DNA from: Isoetes taiwanensis
Lineage: Eukaryota > Streptophyta > Lycopodiopsida > Isoetales > Isoetaceae
Direction: 5' to 3'
Length of the DNA stretch: 64,000 nucleotides
Assembly (NCBI GenBank): GCA_021234155.1
Contig: JAJEKV010000140.1
Span: 1,519,407 to 1,583,406, forward strand
Shown: positions 46,685-56,829 of the stretch, in pieces
How the letters are laid out: the number at the start of each line of letters is the position of its first letter
Numbering within the stretch: the first letter of the stretch is position 1
The notes under the pieces: model-generated
What the model saw: the letters and a program-made list of their open reading frames with translations, nothing else
Databases searched by the model: none
What the model was told of the DNA's origin: nothing
Made by a program: the position numbers and the translations under genes

Positions 46685-47473
46685 TGGCTAAGTCATTACA
46701 TATAACATAGCCAACCTTAGGTATGGAACCATTTCCACGTGGCTCTATCCTATTGGTGACCACCACACGAACACATCTCATTGGAGCCACATGCCGTGGC
46801 ATGCCAACCCAAATACTAAGGGCCAAATTCTAGGCCTAGGCCATTTTCTGGCTATGAAGTGACTGAGCACCACACAACGGGGTCAATCGCGAAGTAGAGG
46901 GAGGTCCCTGCTGTGCACGGCTACTGGGGACCCATAGCGGGCTAGGCTTATAGTCGGTCATTTCGAGAGGGTCGAGTGTGAGCCTAACACTTCTTGGGTC
47001 AATGGTGTCGCCTTGGCTCTCAAGAGTTGCAGGTGTTGGCCTGGCTCTTGTTTTGGGGAATTCAGTTGGGAAGGACATGTGTCTCACAAACCTCTATTGT
47101 CCGTGGAGCCAATGCCTCCGAGAAGGGGCGGTGCAACCTATCCTACCTCATCAGACCGAGGATATGCAACCTCGAGTGGTCTCGTTGGGTGGTACCAAGA
47201 GATTGCATCTCTGGCAGGTTACAGTCACGACAGAGTCTGATTTGGCTCATCTGCATAGTATGTACGGGGGGCAGATGGAGTGGTCAACTCTTGGTATTGT
47301 CTATCGCCAGCCTAAGTCATTGCTATAACTCGATCTGTTCTATCTTGACCTCTTTTCGAACCCTGACAGTCCCAGGAGAGGGATGGATGGAGAATCCATA
47401 TGGTGGTCGTTGTTGGATAGGGGACTTTCCAACGGCATATGATAGAGTATCATATGTTATGCAGGGAATGTCA
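46685..47473 (+). mobile_element. LTR-like sequence, copy 1
   Basis: A purine tract (GTGGGAGGGGGCA, about 46672) precedes TGGCTAAG, and the segment ends ..GGGAATGTCA three bases before a primer-binding-site-like motif. It contains a CCACGTGG G-box (46735-46742) and an inverted CCAAT (ATTGG, 46752) in a promoter-like arrangement. The frames across it (46836-47476) have no gag/pol motif. The start is inferred from the purine tract. As no internal gag or pol is present, the element is non-autonomous or a remnant. Confidence 0.5.
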
Positions 47474-47476
47474 TGA

Positions 47477-47488
47477 TGGTATCGGAGC
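47477..47488 (+). other. Primer-binding-site-like motif, copy 1
   Basis: TGGTATCGGAGC differs by one base from TGGTATCAGAGC, the plant LTR-retrotransposon site complementary to the 3' end of initiator-Met tRNA. Confidence 0.65.
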
Positions 47489-48126
47489 AATGATTTTTGT
47501 TGACCAAGATCAAAAACTGACCATGACCCAATTTTTGAGTTAGATGGATGGTTTTTTTTGTATTTAAGGAAGTGGAGACACTCTGTAATTCAACTGGAAG
47601 GGTGGATGCTTCGGCAGACGAATTATTCATTGAAATCCCATTGCACTCACAATAATAAGCTGATTACCAGACCTCCATCTCTTTCAAACTTGCAGAAATC
47701 GTTGCTTCAGTCCTTCAAAAATAGTGCTGTAGAGATTAATAATTATTATTGAAATTGAAAGTCCATTCAAATTTGAATGACACATGCCCAAAAATTGAGG
47801 TAGATTGCCCCATATGCACATAGGATTGAGTTCAGCCTCTGCTCAAAAACTTTTTCGCAAAGCGGGTGCTCTTGAGGGCATTTAAATGAGCATATTATTG
47901 GCTTCTAGGATCTCCTATTTAATAAAGGTGTGAACAGAGATATTGGTCTGGCCGTAGCACTCATCTAAGAAAAATTAACACCATGTTGGTAATTCATTTT
48001 GATAGCCTGACATCTAACAACCTACTTACTTACTTACCCTATATTCTTTTCTTCTTCTTTTTTCTTCAGTCAAGGTTACCTCTTTATGCAGTTGAATACA
48101 TTTGCCATATGTTTTAGTGTCGGCGC

Positions 48127-48321
<195 letters not shown>

Positions 48322-48401
48322 GCAGGGTTGCCCTTAAGGACGAAAGTTCGTCAAAAGGCTATTTTTGAAGGGTATTAATTTTTTTTGACACTATGGTTTA
48401 G

Positions 48402-48654
48402 TAATATAATAATAATAATAAAATTTTTTAACGTCCTCGGGAGCCCGAAGGCTATGGGACAAGAACCAAACAAGATTACATGTAAAAGTATTGCAGAATA
48501 GATGCCACTAAACGCTAGTGACACTCAATATGGTCTAAGAGCTCACCGATAAAATTCCCCAAGATAGGCAATGTAGGATGATGTCAAAACAACTCATCCA
48601 TGGGCAAGCTCCAGTCTAGCATGGGATATTTATCTCGCATGGCCTTATGCCTCT
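48402..48654 (-). mobile_element. Short LINE 3'-end insertion, present only in duplication copy 2
   Basis: In copy 1, GGTTTAG joins TAGGACCTGTTG directly; here 253 bases intervene. On the minus strand the insert ends TCCCATAGCCTTCGGGCTCC..GGACGTTAAAAAATTTTATT(ATT)n. It matches the tail at 51514-51590 (TCCCATAACCCTTTGGGTTT..GGACGATAAAAAATTTATC), so it is a 5'-truncated copy of that LINE family with a (TTA)n-type tail. TTAG at both edges may be a short target-site duplication. Confidence 0.7.
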
Positions 48655-49062
48655 TAGGACCTGTTGTAAATGCAAAAAATAAAATTAGCCACGATTTCTA
48701 CAAAAAACTGCCATAACACTTGAACATTCGCCAAGTCCTCTCAACAGCATAGTCATGGATTCATCCCATCTTTTATCCTCATACGAGAAGATTCTCAAGG
48801 AGTTGTCTAGTACTCTAGGTTTACTTCATAAACTCATCAAATCCATACAGGTACACATGAATGTAAGTGTGAGTGTGAATGTTAATGGTCGATTGGGATA
48901 GACATTATCAGCCACAAGATGGATGGATGGATCGATGGATGGATGGTATTTTTTACGTCATGCCATATTGGCTGTGACATTCTCATAAATAGTACAAATA
49001 TGTATATTTTAGGCCACCTCACTATACAAGCCTACTTGTATATATTAGTGTGGGAGGGGGCA

Positions 49063-49854
49063 TGGCTAAGTCATTACATATAACATAGCCAACCTTAGGT
49101 ATGGAACCATTTCCACGTGGCTCTATCCTATTGGTGACCACCCAATTCTAACACATCTCATTGGAGCCACATGCCGTGGCATGCCAACCCAAATACTAAG
49201 GGCCAAATTCTAGGCCTAGGCCGTTTTCTGGCTATGAAGTGACTGAGCACCACACAACGGGGTCAATCGCGAAGTAGAGGGAGGTCCCTGATGTGCACGG
49301 CTACTGGGGACCCATAGCGGGCTAGGCTTATAGTCGGTCATTTCGAGAGGGTCGAGTGTGAGCCTGACACTTCTTGGGTCAATGGTGTCGCCTTGGCTCT
49401 CAAGAGTTGCAGGTGTTGGCCTGGCTCTTGTTTTGGGGAATTCAGTTGGGAAGGACATGTGTCTCACAAACCTCTACTGTCCGTGGAGCCAATGCCTCCG
49501 AGAAGGGGAGGTGCAACCTATCCTACCTCATCAGACCGAGGAGATGCAACCTCGAGTGGTCTCGTTGGGTGGTATCAAGAGATTGCATCTCTGGCAGGTT
49601 ACAGTCACGACAGAGCCTGATTTGGCTCATCTGCATAGTATGTACGGGGGGGCAGATGGAGTGGTCAACTCTTGGTATTGTCTATCGCCAGCCTAAGTCA
49701 TTGCTATAACTCGATCTGTTCTATCTTGACCTCTTTTCGAACCCTGACAGTCCCAGGAGAGGGATGGATGGAGAATCCATATGGTGGTCGTTGTTGGATA
49801 GGGGACTTTCCAAAGGCATATGATAGAGTATCATATGTTATGCAGGGAATGTCG
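49063..49854 (+). mobile_element. LTR-like sequence, copy 2
   Basis: Equivalent to 46685-47473 and nearly identical, with CG instead of CA at the terminal dinucleotide (AATGTCG). The primer-binding-site-like motif follows at 49858. Confidence 0.5.
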
Positions 49855-49857
49855 TGA

Positions 49858-49869
49858 TGGTATCGGAGC
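49858..49869 (+). other. Primer-binding-site-like motif, copy 2
   Basis: TGGTATCGGAGC, identical to the motif at 47477-47488. Confidence 0.65.
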
Positions 49870-50408
49870 AATGATTTTTGTTGACCAAGATCAAAATCTG
49901 ACCATGACCCTAGATAGGTAGCTAATTTGTAATTTTTGAGTTAGATGGATGGTTTTTTTTGTATTTAAGGAAGTGGAGACACTCTGTAATTCAACAAGAA
50001 GGGTGGATGCTTCGGCAGATGAATTATTCATTGAAATCCCATTGCACTCACAATAATAAGCTGATTACCAGACCTCCATCTCTTTCAAACTTGCAGAAAT
50101 CGTTGCTTCAGTCCTTCGAAAATAGTGATGTAGAGATTAATAATTATTATTGAAATTGAAAGTCCATTCAAATTTGAATGACACATGCCCAAAAATTGAG
50201 GTAGATTGCCCCATATGCACACTGGATTGAGTTCAGCCTCTGCTCAAAAACTTTTTCGCAAAGGAGGTGCTCTTGAAGGCATTTAAATGAGCAGATTATT
50301 GGCTTCTAGGATCTCCTATTTGGTGTGAACAAAGATATTGGTCTGGCCGTAGCACTCATCTAAGAAAAATTAACACCATGTTGGTAATTCATTTTGATAG
50401 CCTGACAT

Positions 50409-50935
50409 AAGAAATAAGAAGAGGGAATCGGGAGATGAGAATTGACAGCATACAAATTCTCTGTCCAATGTGAGAGCACCAACTCAGATTTATGCATAAA
50501 TCCTTTTGAATGCAAGGCAGATGCATTCGATTATGCTAAATATTGCGATTTGAATCGACAGAAATCTCATTCATTCATCCTTTTGCAAGCATGAAACTAG
50601 CCCATCATCTCTTTCATGGCCATGTTCTTCCTGCAAAAGCTATGGATAGCATCTTTATCAACTGCAATAAATGCACAAGGGAATGTAGGATTATGGAATA
50701 ATTCGACAATGCTTATTGGATTCTTGAATGTATGCATAAAGTAGCTATAGGTGTTTATATATCTTCATGACTTTTTCTTCTATGTCTTAGGTCTGCTGGT
50801 TATGGATAAGTCTGTGACTGCCCAACAATTAGACTCAATCTTGCATGGCCTTGGGATCATTAAGTTTGTATTGGACCTCTATCTCCATGTATACATGTTA
50901 AACCCATTGGTGGTTCTAGCATTTGAGATAATATA
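50409..50935. other. No gene recognised
   Basis: AT-rich spacer between the duplication and the ORF1-only LINE. The short frame at 50751-50939 has no support. Confidence 0.4.
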
Positions 50936-51388
50936 TTGATGCAATTTCCATTATTTGCTCGGGCAGAATTTGCTCGGGCAACAATAGACAGAAGCTTGAA
51001 TTTGCGCATTGTCGGGCTGCCAGAGGCAAGTCCTGCCTTAGATGTAGAGCAGGCAGCTAACTTCTTCACAGAGATTATGCATATTCAAAGGCCCGCCATA
51101 GTTACAGCGTGCAGGGTTGGGGCTCAGAGGCCAGATCGACCCCGCCATATCGTCGTGCAGTTCAGTAGCCCGCGGGACAGGCTGTACGTCCTTCAGCATG
51201 GAAGTTATTTGAAAGACACCCAGTTCTCAGTTCAGGAGGATCTCTCTCCACTCCAGCTGACCATACGGCGCCAGGAGCTATGTAAGGTGTGAGAGGCTAG
51301 ACTCCAGCGGAAATGGGCAGTGTATCGGGGAGGCACAGCGATCGTCCGAGACCAGTGGCCTCAGAACCCGTGGTTTGGTTATGTTTAG
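50936..51388 (+). pseudogene. L1 ORF1-type RNA-binding protein, C-terminal half
   Basis: The frame reads NLRIVGLPEASPALDVEQAA, NFFTEIMHIQ, CRVGAQRPDRPRHIVVQFSS, DRLYVLQHGSYLKDTQFSVQ and EDLSPLQLTIRRQEL. This is the RRM/C-terminal-domain pattern of L1 ORF1 (Transposase_22-like: 'LRI.G.PE', 'A.R.G....RPR.I.V.F', 'D.S'). A single in-frame TGA at 51290 precedes EARLQRKWAVYRGGTA..WFGYV-stop in the same frame. The protein would be an RNA chaperone. It is unlike the DUF4283-type ORF1 of LINEs B and C, so a different L1 lineage is represented. Confidence 0.72.
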
Positions 51389-51590
51389 CTCATATGCATG
51401 TGTTTGCACACTTAATCATTTCTGTTATGTTTTGTTATGTTCATATTTTTCCTTTGTCATGGTGATCGGGCTTATGCCCCATCTTTTGTATTTTTGGGCT
51501 TCTGCCCCCTTTTCTTGTATGGGTCCCATAACCCTTTGGGTTTTCGCGGACGATAAAAAATTTATCTTTATCTTTATTATTTAGATCTTG
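50936..51590 (+). mobile_element. ORF1-only LINE ('half-LINE') with (TTTATC)-type tail
   Basis: An ORF1 C-terminal domain (to 51388) is followed by about 200 bases of 3' sequence and ends CTTGTATGGGTCCCATAACC..GGACGATAAAAAATTTATC TTTATC TTTATT. No ORF2 lies between. The tail matches three other places in the window, two of them near a reverse-transcriptase relic. The arrangement resembles mammalian HAL1 (ORF1-only L1 derivatives) in principle. The 5' boundary is not precise; TTTGCTCGGGCA is directly repeated at 50957-50983. Confidence 0.6.
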
Positions 51591-52367
51591 TCTTTCCTAT
51601 GATATATTATAGTAATCATGCCATGCAAAAAGCTTTCCTCTTTTCTCTAAGTCACTTTTATGCAAAATATAGCAGTAAGGAAAGGAGCACTTTGATACTC
51701 TTCATCTTCTGGACCATAGCATTGCAGGTTTTGGAAAATCTATAGCCAAATCGTGATCCTATAAAATCACCAAGATGGTACCGCTAGTTTGACAAAAGGA
51801 TGAAATTTGCAAGACGAATTGTTTATAGGAAATCCTTTTTATCTTATGTGCATTGAGTGCTAGAGCTTCATGTTGGCTTCTTTTAAAACAAATTTCATGC
51901 AGAAACAACCTTAATAAAGCATTTGAATATTAGGAAAGAGGGTTTCTTTTGCAATATCTGTAGAAGATTCTTAGCTAACAACATGGGATTGGTCTTCGTA
52001 ACTTAATAGGAGTTAATGCCATCTGGTAATGGGCCTTGGAAACGAATTAACAATGTAATGATTTAAAAAAGCCACCTAAGTAATACTAAGCTCTGTATGT
52101 CTTTCTAAATGAGGAAGCTTTGCGAGTACTACATTCATGCCAACATTGATGATGCTATACTCTCTATACGAAAGAATCTCTTTCAATATAGCTATAGAAA
52201 AACCCGTTACAAATCATATTACTTTCTATATACTAACACCATTTTGGTTGATCTTCGATAGATCGTAACCCAGAAATTTGGTGGGTGCCAACAGGAGTAG
52301 TAGATAAGATAAAGGCAGGAGACACACAAAAAAGTAGCAGTCTGAAGAGGTACATGTTTGACTCCCT
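51591..52367. other. No gene recognised
   Basis: AT-rich; nothing supportable. Confidence 0.4.
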
Positions 52368-52829
52368 TTGTTTTTTCAAAATATTTTTGTAGCTACGATA
52401 AATGTGTTCAATGTGGTAGATGTATTAGTAAATTGTGTGAACTTATACCAGAAAATAATGGAAGACTCTGTTCCAACTGGAAGTGTAGTAGCAAATATAC
52501 TTTATAAGAAAAGAGGTTGGCCAAGAAAGGAAACATTCATTGCGAAGAGTGCAAAAAATGATGGAGAGTGCTAAAAAAAAAGATCAGTAACTAGGGATAT
52601 AGTGGATGTTGTGATATAAAGTTTGCCTTGCAGAAAAGGAGGCCGATCAAAAAAAGAAAAGGCTGTCCATCTTGAAAAAAGATCTAAAAGGTGTGACTCT
52701 ATCTCAGATTCAACTATTACACTTGTACAAACATTTTGGACCTCAAACACTAGAGTTTCTCCAAATACTAAGGATGTAAAATTTAGAAGACTAGAAAGAA
52801 ATATTAGAGAGAAATTTTTAGTAAACTAA
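52368..52829 (+). other. Weak coding candidate with two AT-hook-like basic patches
   Basis: Two successive plus frames are rich in Lys/Arg: KKRGWPRKETF (about 52506-52538) and, after a TTGCCTTGCAG acceptor-like site, KRRPIKKRK or, in another frame, KGGRSKKEK (about 52634). AT-hooks centre on RGRP; here the core is altered (RGWP). There is no donor, promoter or family match, so this may be chance in A-rich DNA. Confidence 0.2.
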
Positions 52830-52843
52830 AAAATTTTTATTGT

Positions 52844-52937
52844 AGACCTTATGCAGGGGTTGTATACACGTGCACAGTACCCGTGTATCATAGACCTTAT
52901 GTAGGGGTTGTATACACGTGCAGTACCCGTGTATCAT
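52844..52937. repeat. Two-copy ~48-bp tandem repeat containing an inverted pair
   Basis: AGACCTTATGCAGGGGTTGT..ATACACGTGCACAGTACCCGTGTATCAT is repeated once with T for C and a CA deletion. Each unit contains ATACACG..CGTGTAT, which can pair. Confidence 0.8.
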
Positions 52938-53098
52938 ACATATGTTGTGTACACTACATGAATATTTAGAAAACATAAACACAGTATCATATACCAACTT
53001 CCAAACACAATATGTATGATAGATAGCAAATGTTACTAGAGACCACGGCAGTATGTCCCTACTAACCTTCCCCTCGCTAGTAACCTTCCCCTAGGTTC

Positions 53099-53701
53099 CT
53101 AACCCCTTCCCCTTCCCCTTCCCCTTCCCCTGCGAGGTCTAACCCACGCAGGTGGGTTAGGAACCCAGAGCTCATGCATATCCCAGCCTGATTCTTCCCA
53201 CCATATGGGGTACCTAGTCATTGCAAAAAGTAATTCCACATGATGATGCTCACGGAAGAAGAGTGGACCCAACTCCACAAAGTTGTTGTACTCGTGGTAG
53301 TATATGGAAATAAGGCCATAGATCTGTCCCTTACTAATTTCATGAATGACCTCCAGTATGTATTGATCCAGAGAGTGTGCTAAATAACCAGAACACAGCA
53401 AAGCCCTCAACTGCTGTAGCATCTCATCCAGATGAGGAGGGGGTTCAAGAATTCCCACTAATGCAAGTCTCCTATAGCATTCAGATGGATTAATTTCCAT
53501 CAGTGGTTCATGACCACAATCAAATCGCTCCAGAATAAAGTTGATCAACTCCATTGCAAGCTCCTTGGTGGGACTATGGCGCAACCTCCACTCCAAGAAA
53601 TGGTCAAACAACTCATCTTGATCAGGCCGTACAGAATGCCTGGGGCATGCTCGCAGGGCTTCTAGAGTAGTCCAGGGAGAATTGTGTCGGAGATTAATCA
53701 T
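53099..53701 (-). CDS. Single-exon gene, 200-residue protein with C-terminal RG repeats, unknown function
   Basis: The minus frame opens further upstream (53788), but the first 29 codons lie in a (GGAGCAA)-type purine repeat, so the internal Met at 53701 (MINLRHNSPWTTLEALRACP) is the likelier start; the CT-rich repeat would then be a typical plant leader. The body is predicted helical and acidic/aromatic (ELFDHFLEWRLRHSPTKELA, HHVELLFAMTRYPIWWEESG). The C-terminus RPRRGRGRGRGRG is an RG-type tail, encoded by a (CCCCTT)n run on the plus strand that overlaps the stop. No known family is recognised. It is one of the few long uninterrupted non-LINE frames here, and it is divergent from 53973-54212 with 271 bases between the starts. 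Confidence 0.5.
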   Translation of the reverse strand: MINLRHNSPWTTLEALRACPRHSVRPDQDELFDHFLEWRLRHSPTKELAMELINFILERFDCGHEPLMEINPSECYRRLALVGILEPPPHLDEMLQQLRALLCSGYLAHSLDQYILEVIHEISKGQIYGLISIYYHEYNNFVELGPLFFREHHHVELLFAMTRYPIWWEESGWDMHELWVPNPPAWVRPRRGRGRGRGRG

Positions 53702-53929
53702 TTGCAAGGAGCAGAAGGAGCAAGGAGCAGATTGAAGGAGCAAGGAGAAGATTGAAGGAGCAAAAAGCAAGGAGCAAACAAGGAACACGGAGCACGCAAG
53801 ATGAGGAGCAGTTTACTAAAATTTGTGGGTGGGAAGTGAAAGAAAGGTGAAAGAATTTATGTGGATCCAATAATGCTGAAGTATTATAACAATACTGCTG
53901 AAGTATTATACCAATAATGCTACAACGAC

Positions 53930-53937
53930 TATAAAAG
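53930..53937 (+). promoter_or_regulatory. Candidate TATA box (TATAAAAG)
   Basis: It lies 43 bases before ATG 53973, a near-ideal plant TATA sequence. Upstream are two copies of GCTGAAGTATTATA (about 53876 and 53898). Confidence 0.5.
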
Positions 53938-53972
53938 TAGCTCCATTTGGTGGTAGAGGTCATTCATCTCCC

Positions 53973-54212
53973 ATGGCTTATCTGCCTACTCGTCCAGATC
54001 ACGTCGAGACCATTACTTGCTCCATAAGCTACAATAATATTGTTGGATGCATATATAGAGGTGTTCACCTTGATCCCTACCTGCAATCCAAAGTTAATGG
54101 TCGTGAGTATGATTGCCTCGGGCTTCATCGTGTTGTGATCCACCTTGTTTGGCTTACTGAGCGCCATAGCTACGAGCTGAATGCGATCACCTTAGCAGGG
54201 GTTGATGAGTGA
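53973..54212 (+). CDS. Small single-exon gene, 79-residue protein, unknown function
   Basis: The start sits in a good plant context (CCCATGGCT) behind TATAAAAG, giving a leader of only about 10-15 bases. The product begins MAYLPTRPDHVETITCSISY and ends LNAITLAGVDE. It has two Cys-containing segments and a mildly hydrophobic centre, but no signal peptide or clear membrane span and no recognised motif. It shares its upstream region with the minus-strand 200-residue gene. The ORF is short, so a chance frame is possible; promoter context and start context raise it above background. Confidence 0.4.
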   Translation: MAYLPTRPDHVETITCSISYNNIVGCIYRGVHLDPYLQSKVNGREYDCLGLHRVVIHLVWLTERHSYELNAITLAGVDE

Positions 54213-54487
54213 ATCATTGACTATATGCCATCAATAATATGTGCACCTAAATTAGAAGATATATGCCATAATAATGTGTGCATCAGATGTAATGATGTGT
54301 AAGCACCTACTAATGTAAGGATGTAGAAGCATAATGAATATTAATATCTGATGTATCGAACTTGAGTATTAATTGTCCAAAACGTTTTAAGTATTATAGC
54401 AAAATATTGAAGTATTACATCAAAAATGACAACTAAATATAGCTATTGATGCATTACCATTATAGCAAGAGAAATTACATACATGAT
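54213..54487. other. 3' flank between convergent genes
   Basis: AT-rich, with repeated GAAGTATTA motifs (about 54390, 54412) like those at 53876-53910. No other feature. Confidence 0.35.
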
Positions 54488-55509
54488 TTATCGAGAACAT
54501 GACTGAGATTGAGAACCTTTAGCTAATGCTATGTCCCCCCACATGTCAACAATGTATTTTGGAACCTGAATAGTCTTCGGTCTTTTGCCATTTGCATCCC
54601 ATGCATAATGTATAGCATCTAACTTTTCATACCTTGAGAAACTTGTATAGTCAACGTGTAAGCAACCTGTATAGTCACGACCAACAGGCATCCACCATGA
54701 TACATAAATGTGACCATAATTGGTAGACTCTGGATCCAGGATGGCATCTTCTTCTGTAAAGCCCAACCACATTGGAGTTTCATCGTCTCCAGGTCGGACT
54801 AAAACAAGCATACCTTTCGTAACATGTGCATGAGGATCGAACTCATCCATAGGTAACACTGGACGCCCATCTGCTGACCCACAATACGTAGGCAAAGGTC
54901 GTACAAGCACGACGGCTTCATCGACCTCTGGAATAAAGGCAGCTTGTAGAGGTTCTTGCCTTGTACGCAACCAAAAGTTATCATTTTGAGGTCATCCTAG
55001 AGATACATCTTCCAAACATAAAAGAATCTCGGTCCAATAAACCATAGTTGCTTTGTACTGTCGTGCAAACACAACTTGCTGATGCTGTCTGCCAAGCTAG
55101 GGAGATCTTTCAATGTCTTCCTTGGAGGGATATTTTTAGGCACCCCTATTGGTAATGTTGGCTCACCATTTTCATCCTCCTTCCACATTCTTATTCCTTT
55201 TTCTGGAATCCACTCTTTATGGGTTGGCCGCATCTTACATTGCATAATGGGCCATTTCCCATCCATTTTAAATCGGAATAGCAATGGGTCGGTATGGCCT
55301 GTTAGATGTTGGCCTTTATCAGGGATATATCCCTTGACAAAGCCTTTCCAATCTGGAACTTTATCCACAAAATATGGAACAGGAGACTTTGCATTGCACT
55401 TCCTAAACAAGTAAAGCAACTCAGACAAAGTTAGAGCATCCGATGAACTCATTAACGTCGAAAAGTTACCAAACAATGCATTGATATCGTCATGAGTTAT
55501 GCCCAACAA
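54488..55509 (-). pseudogene. ~335-residue protein of unknown function, one frameshift
   Basis: The minus-strand frame 55509-54997 encodes LLGITHDDINALFGNF, VPYFVDKVPDWKGFVKGYIP, LLFRFKMDGKWPIMQCKMRP and EWIPEKGIRMW. A second frame (54970-54488) continues: LRTRQEPLQAAFIPEVDEAV, LVLVRPGDDETPMWLGFTEE, YGHIYVSWWMPVGRDYTG and VPKYIVDMWGDIALAKG. One frame shift near 54980 separates them, and no ATG opens the first frame (TTG after TGA). An acceptor-like TCTGTAGCCAG lies just upstream, so the 5' part may be another exon. The second half ('VLVRP..W.G...YG.I.V.WW.P') looks like a compact Trp-rich domain. I do not recognise the family; it may be transposon-borne. Confidence 0.5.
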
Positions 55510-56246
55510 TCATGAAGCAATTTCGTAGAGAAATACACTGGCTACAGAACACCAGCCCCAATTTCTATGTTCTGGGACATGGCTAATACAGGGAGGAGTA
55601 CAACTAGAATTGTATAATTGTCCTTTGTCTCGATAGTAATATGTTGCAATGTTGACTTATTAGCATAGATAAGAGACTTGTTATCAATATAAGATTAGTG
55701 AACATGAGCTATCTGTGTCCATGCCCAACATCTCCTTTTTTCCTTTTTTCTAGCTCCTCATATAATAGCCTAAATCATAAAACTTTATGCGGCATCACAG
55801 CTTGAACATCAAAATAACATAGTTTTATATGTCGTGTGACGAGTTGTTAAAAAAATCCATTATTTGTTGTATTAGTATATGGCACACAGATGCTTGGAGT
55901 CTCCGTCACTTGATTTTTGTGAGTTGCACTCTTTATTTCTTGGCAGTTGTAAAGCGTAGGGATTGCGTTTATTCTTGATAATACACATTGGTCAGGAATG
56001 CTCTTTCATCAGTTCATAGACATAGTAGAAATAGGAGTAGCGCTGTCAGAAGTCGCAAAAAATTAAGTGGAAACATTTTAAACATCATCTTGCAAATATA
56101 TTGTCTATAAACAATATTTGCTTTCTTCATTATTTAGAGATCAATGCCCCTTAATTTTGGCATTATGCTTCTGTAGATTCTATCATTGTGTGATATTATA
56201 GCTAACATTTGATTTGATTTGCAATTGTATTTTGACGCTTGCAGAG
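55510..56246. other. No gene recognised
   Basis: AT-rich; nothing supportable beyond a TTGACGCTTGCAG acceptor-like site at its right end. Confidence 0.35.
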
Positions 56247-56793
56247 ATGGCACAGATGAAAGAAGACTATATCATTGAGCTAAATCTAGGTGACTTTTAT
56301 GGATGGTGGATGAGCACCTTCGGTAACGCACCAGCCTTTTTGTCGAGAGATGTTGTATTGGAGCTCTTGATAATTCTACGTGATGCTTGATGTGTTGTGA
56401 ACATGCGAACCTCAATAACAAAAAGTATTGATCAACTTTTTAAAAGACTAAACTAAATATTGTACCGTATAATTTCCAAATTAGGGTTAGAACACAAGAT
56501 GCTATTAAGTTGCTTCACATCAATCCAAAATCACTAGGGTATTGTATTATCAAAGGTTGGACATTAACTGGGGTCCAACTGTACAGGTTTTGAATGAAAG
56601 AAATGTTCGCGGTGGCCTTAGCCGCCGAGATAAATTTCTTGTATATAATATTGAGAGAGCGCACCAAATGGCCGAGCATCCATATATATATACGAGAAAT
56701 TTAGCACATCTTACAATGCATGTTCCAATTTTACCAAGTTTCTACGGTGCAATTTCATATCGGCGCATGTTTCAGAACATTATGAAGAAGTAG
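56247..56793 (+). pseudogene. Weak gene relic, unknown product
   Basis: After TTTGACGCTTGCAG comes ATG 56247 with 47 codons (MAQMKEDYIIELNLGDFYGW..). A second stretch reads RTQDAIKLLHINPKSLGYCI (about 56490-56550). With one base shift it continues LDINWGPTVQVLNERN, LSRRDKFLVYNIERAHQMAE and LPSFYGAISYRRMFQNIMKK to a stop at 56793. The text looks protein-like across two frames, but no family is recognised and exon limits are guesses. Confidence 0.3.
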
Positions 56794-56829
56794 AGTTTAA
56801 ACTTCTTTATTTTGGTCTTGAGGTGCTTA

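Larger units (their letters stand above)
46043..48010. repeat. Tandem segmental duplication, copy 1 (~1.97 kb)
   Basis: It starts ACATCTAACAACCTACTTAC and ends GTAATTCATTTTGATAGCCTG. Copy 2 (48011-50408) starts and ends the same way and is about 97% alike apart from the microsatellite length and two insertions. Order inside: microsatellite, LTR-like sequence, primer-binding-site-like motif, AT-rich tail. Confidence 0.92.

Noticed and set aside
46836-47476. Plus and minus frames of 83-160 codons, duplicated at 49216-49857
   Set aside because: Kept in both copies only because the copies are nearly identical; they fall in the LTR-like segment and show no gag/pol motif.
53702-53788. Hydrophobic N-terminus (LLFAPSIFSLLL) resembling a signal peptide on the 200-aa protein
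   Set aside because: Encoded by a simple GGAGCAA-type repeat; the internal Met at 53701 is a more reasonable start and the repeat is better read as a pyrimidine-rich leader.
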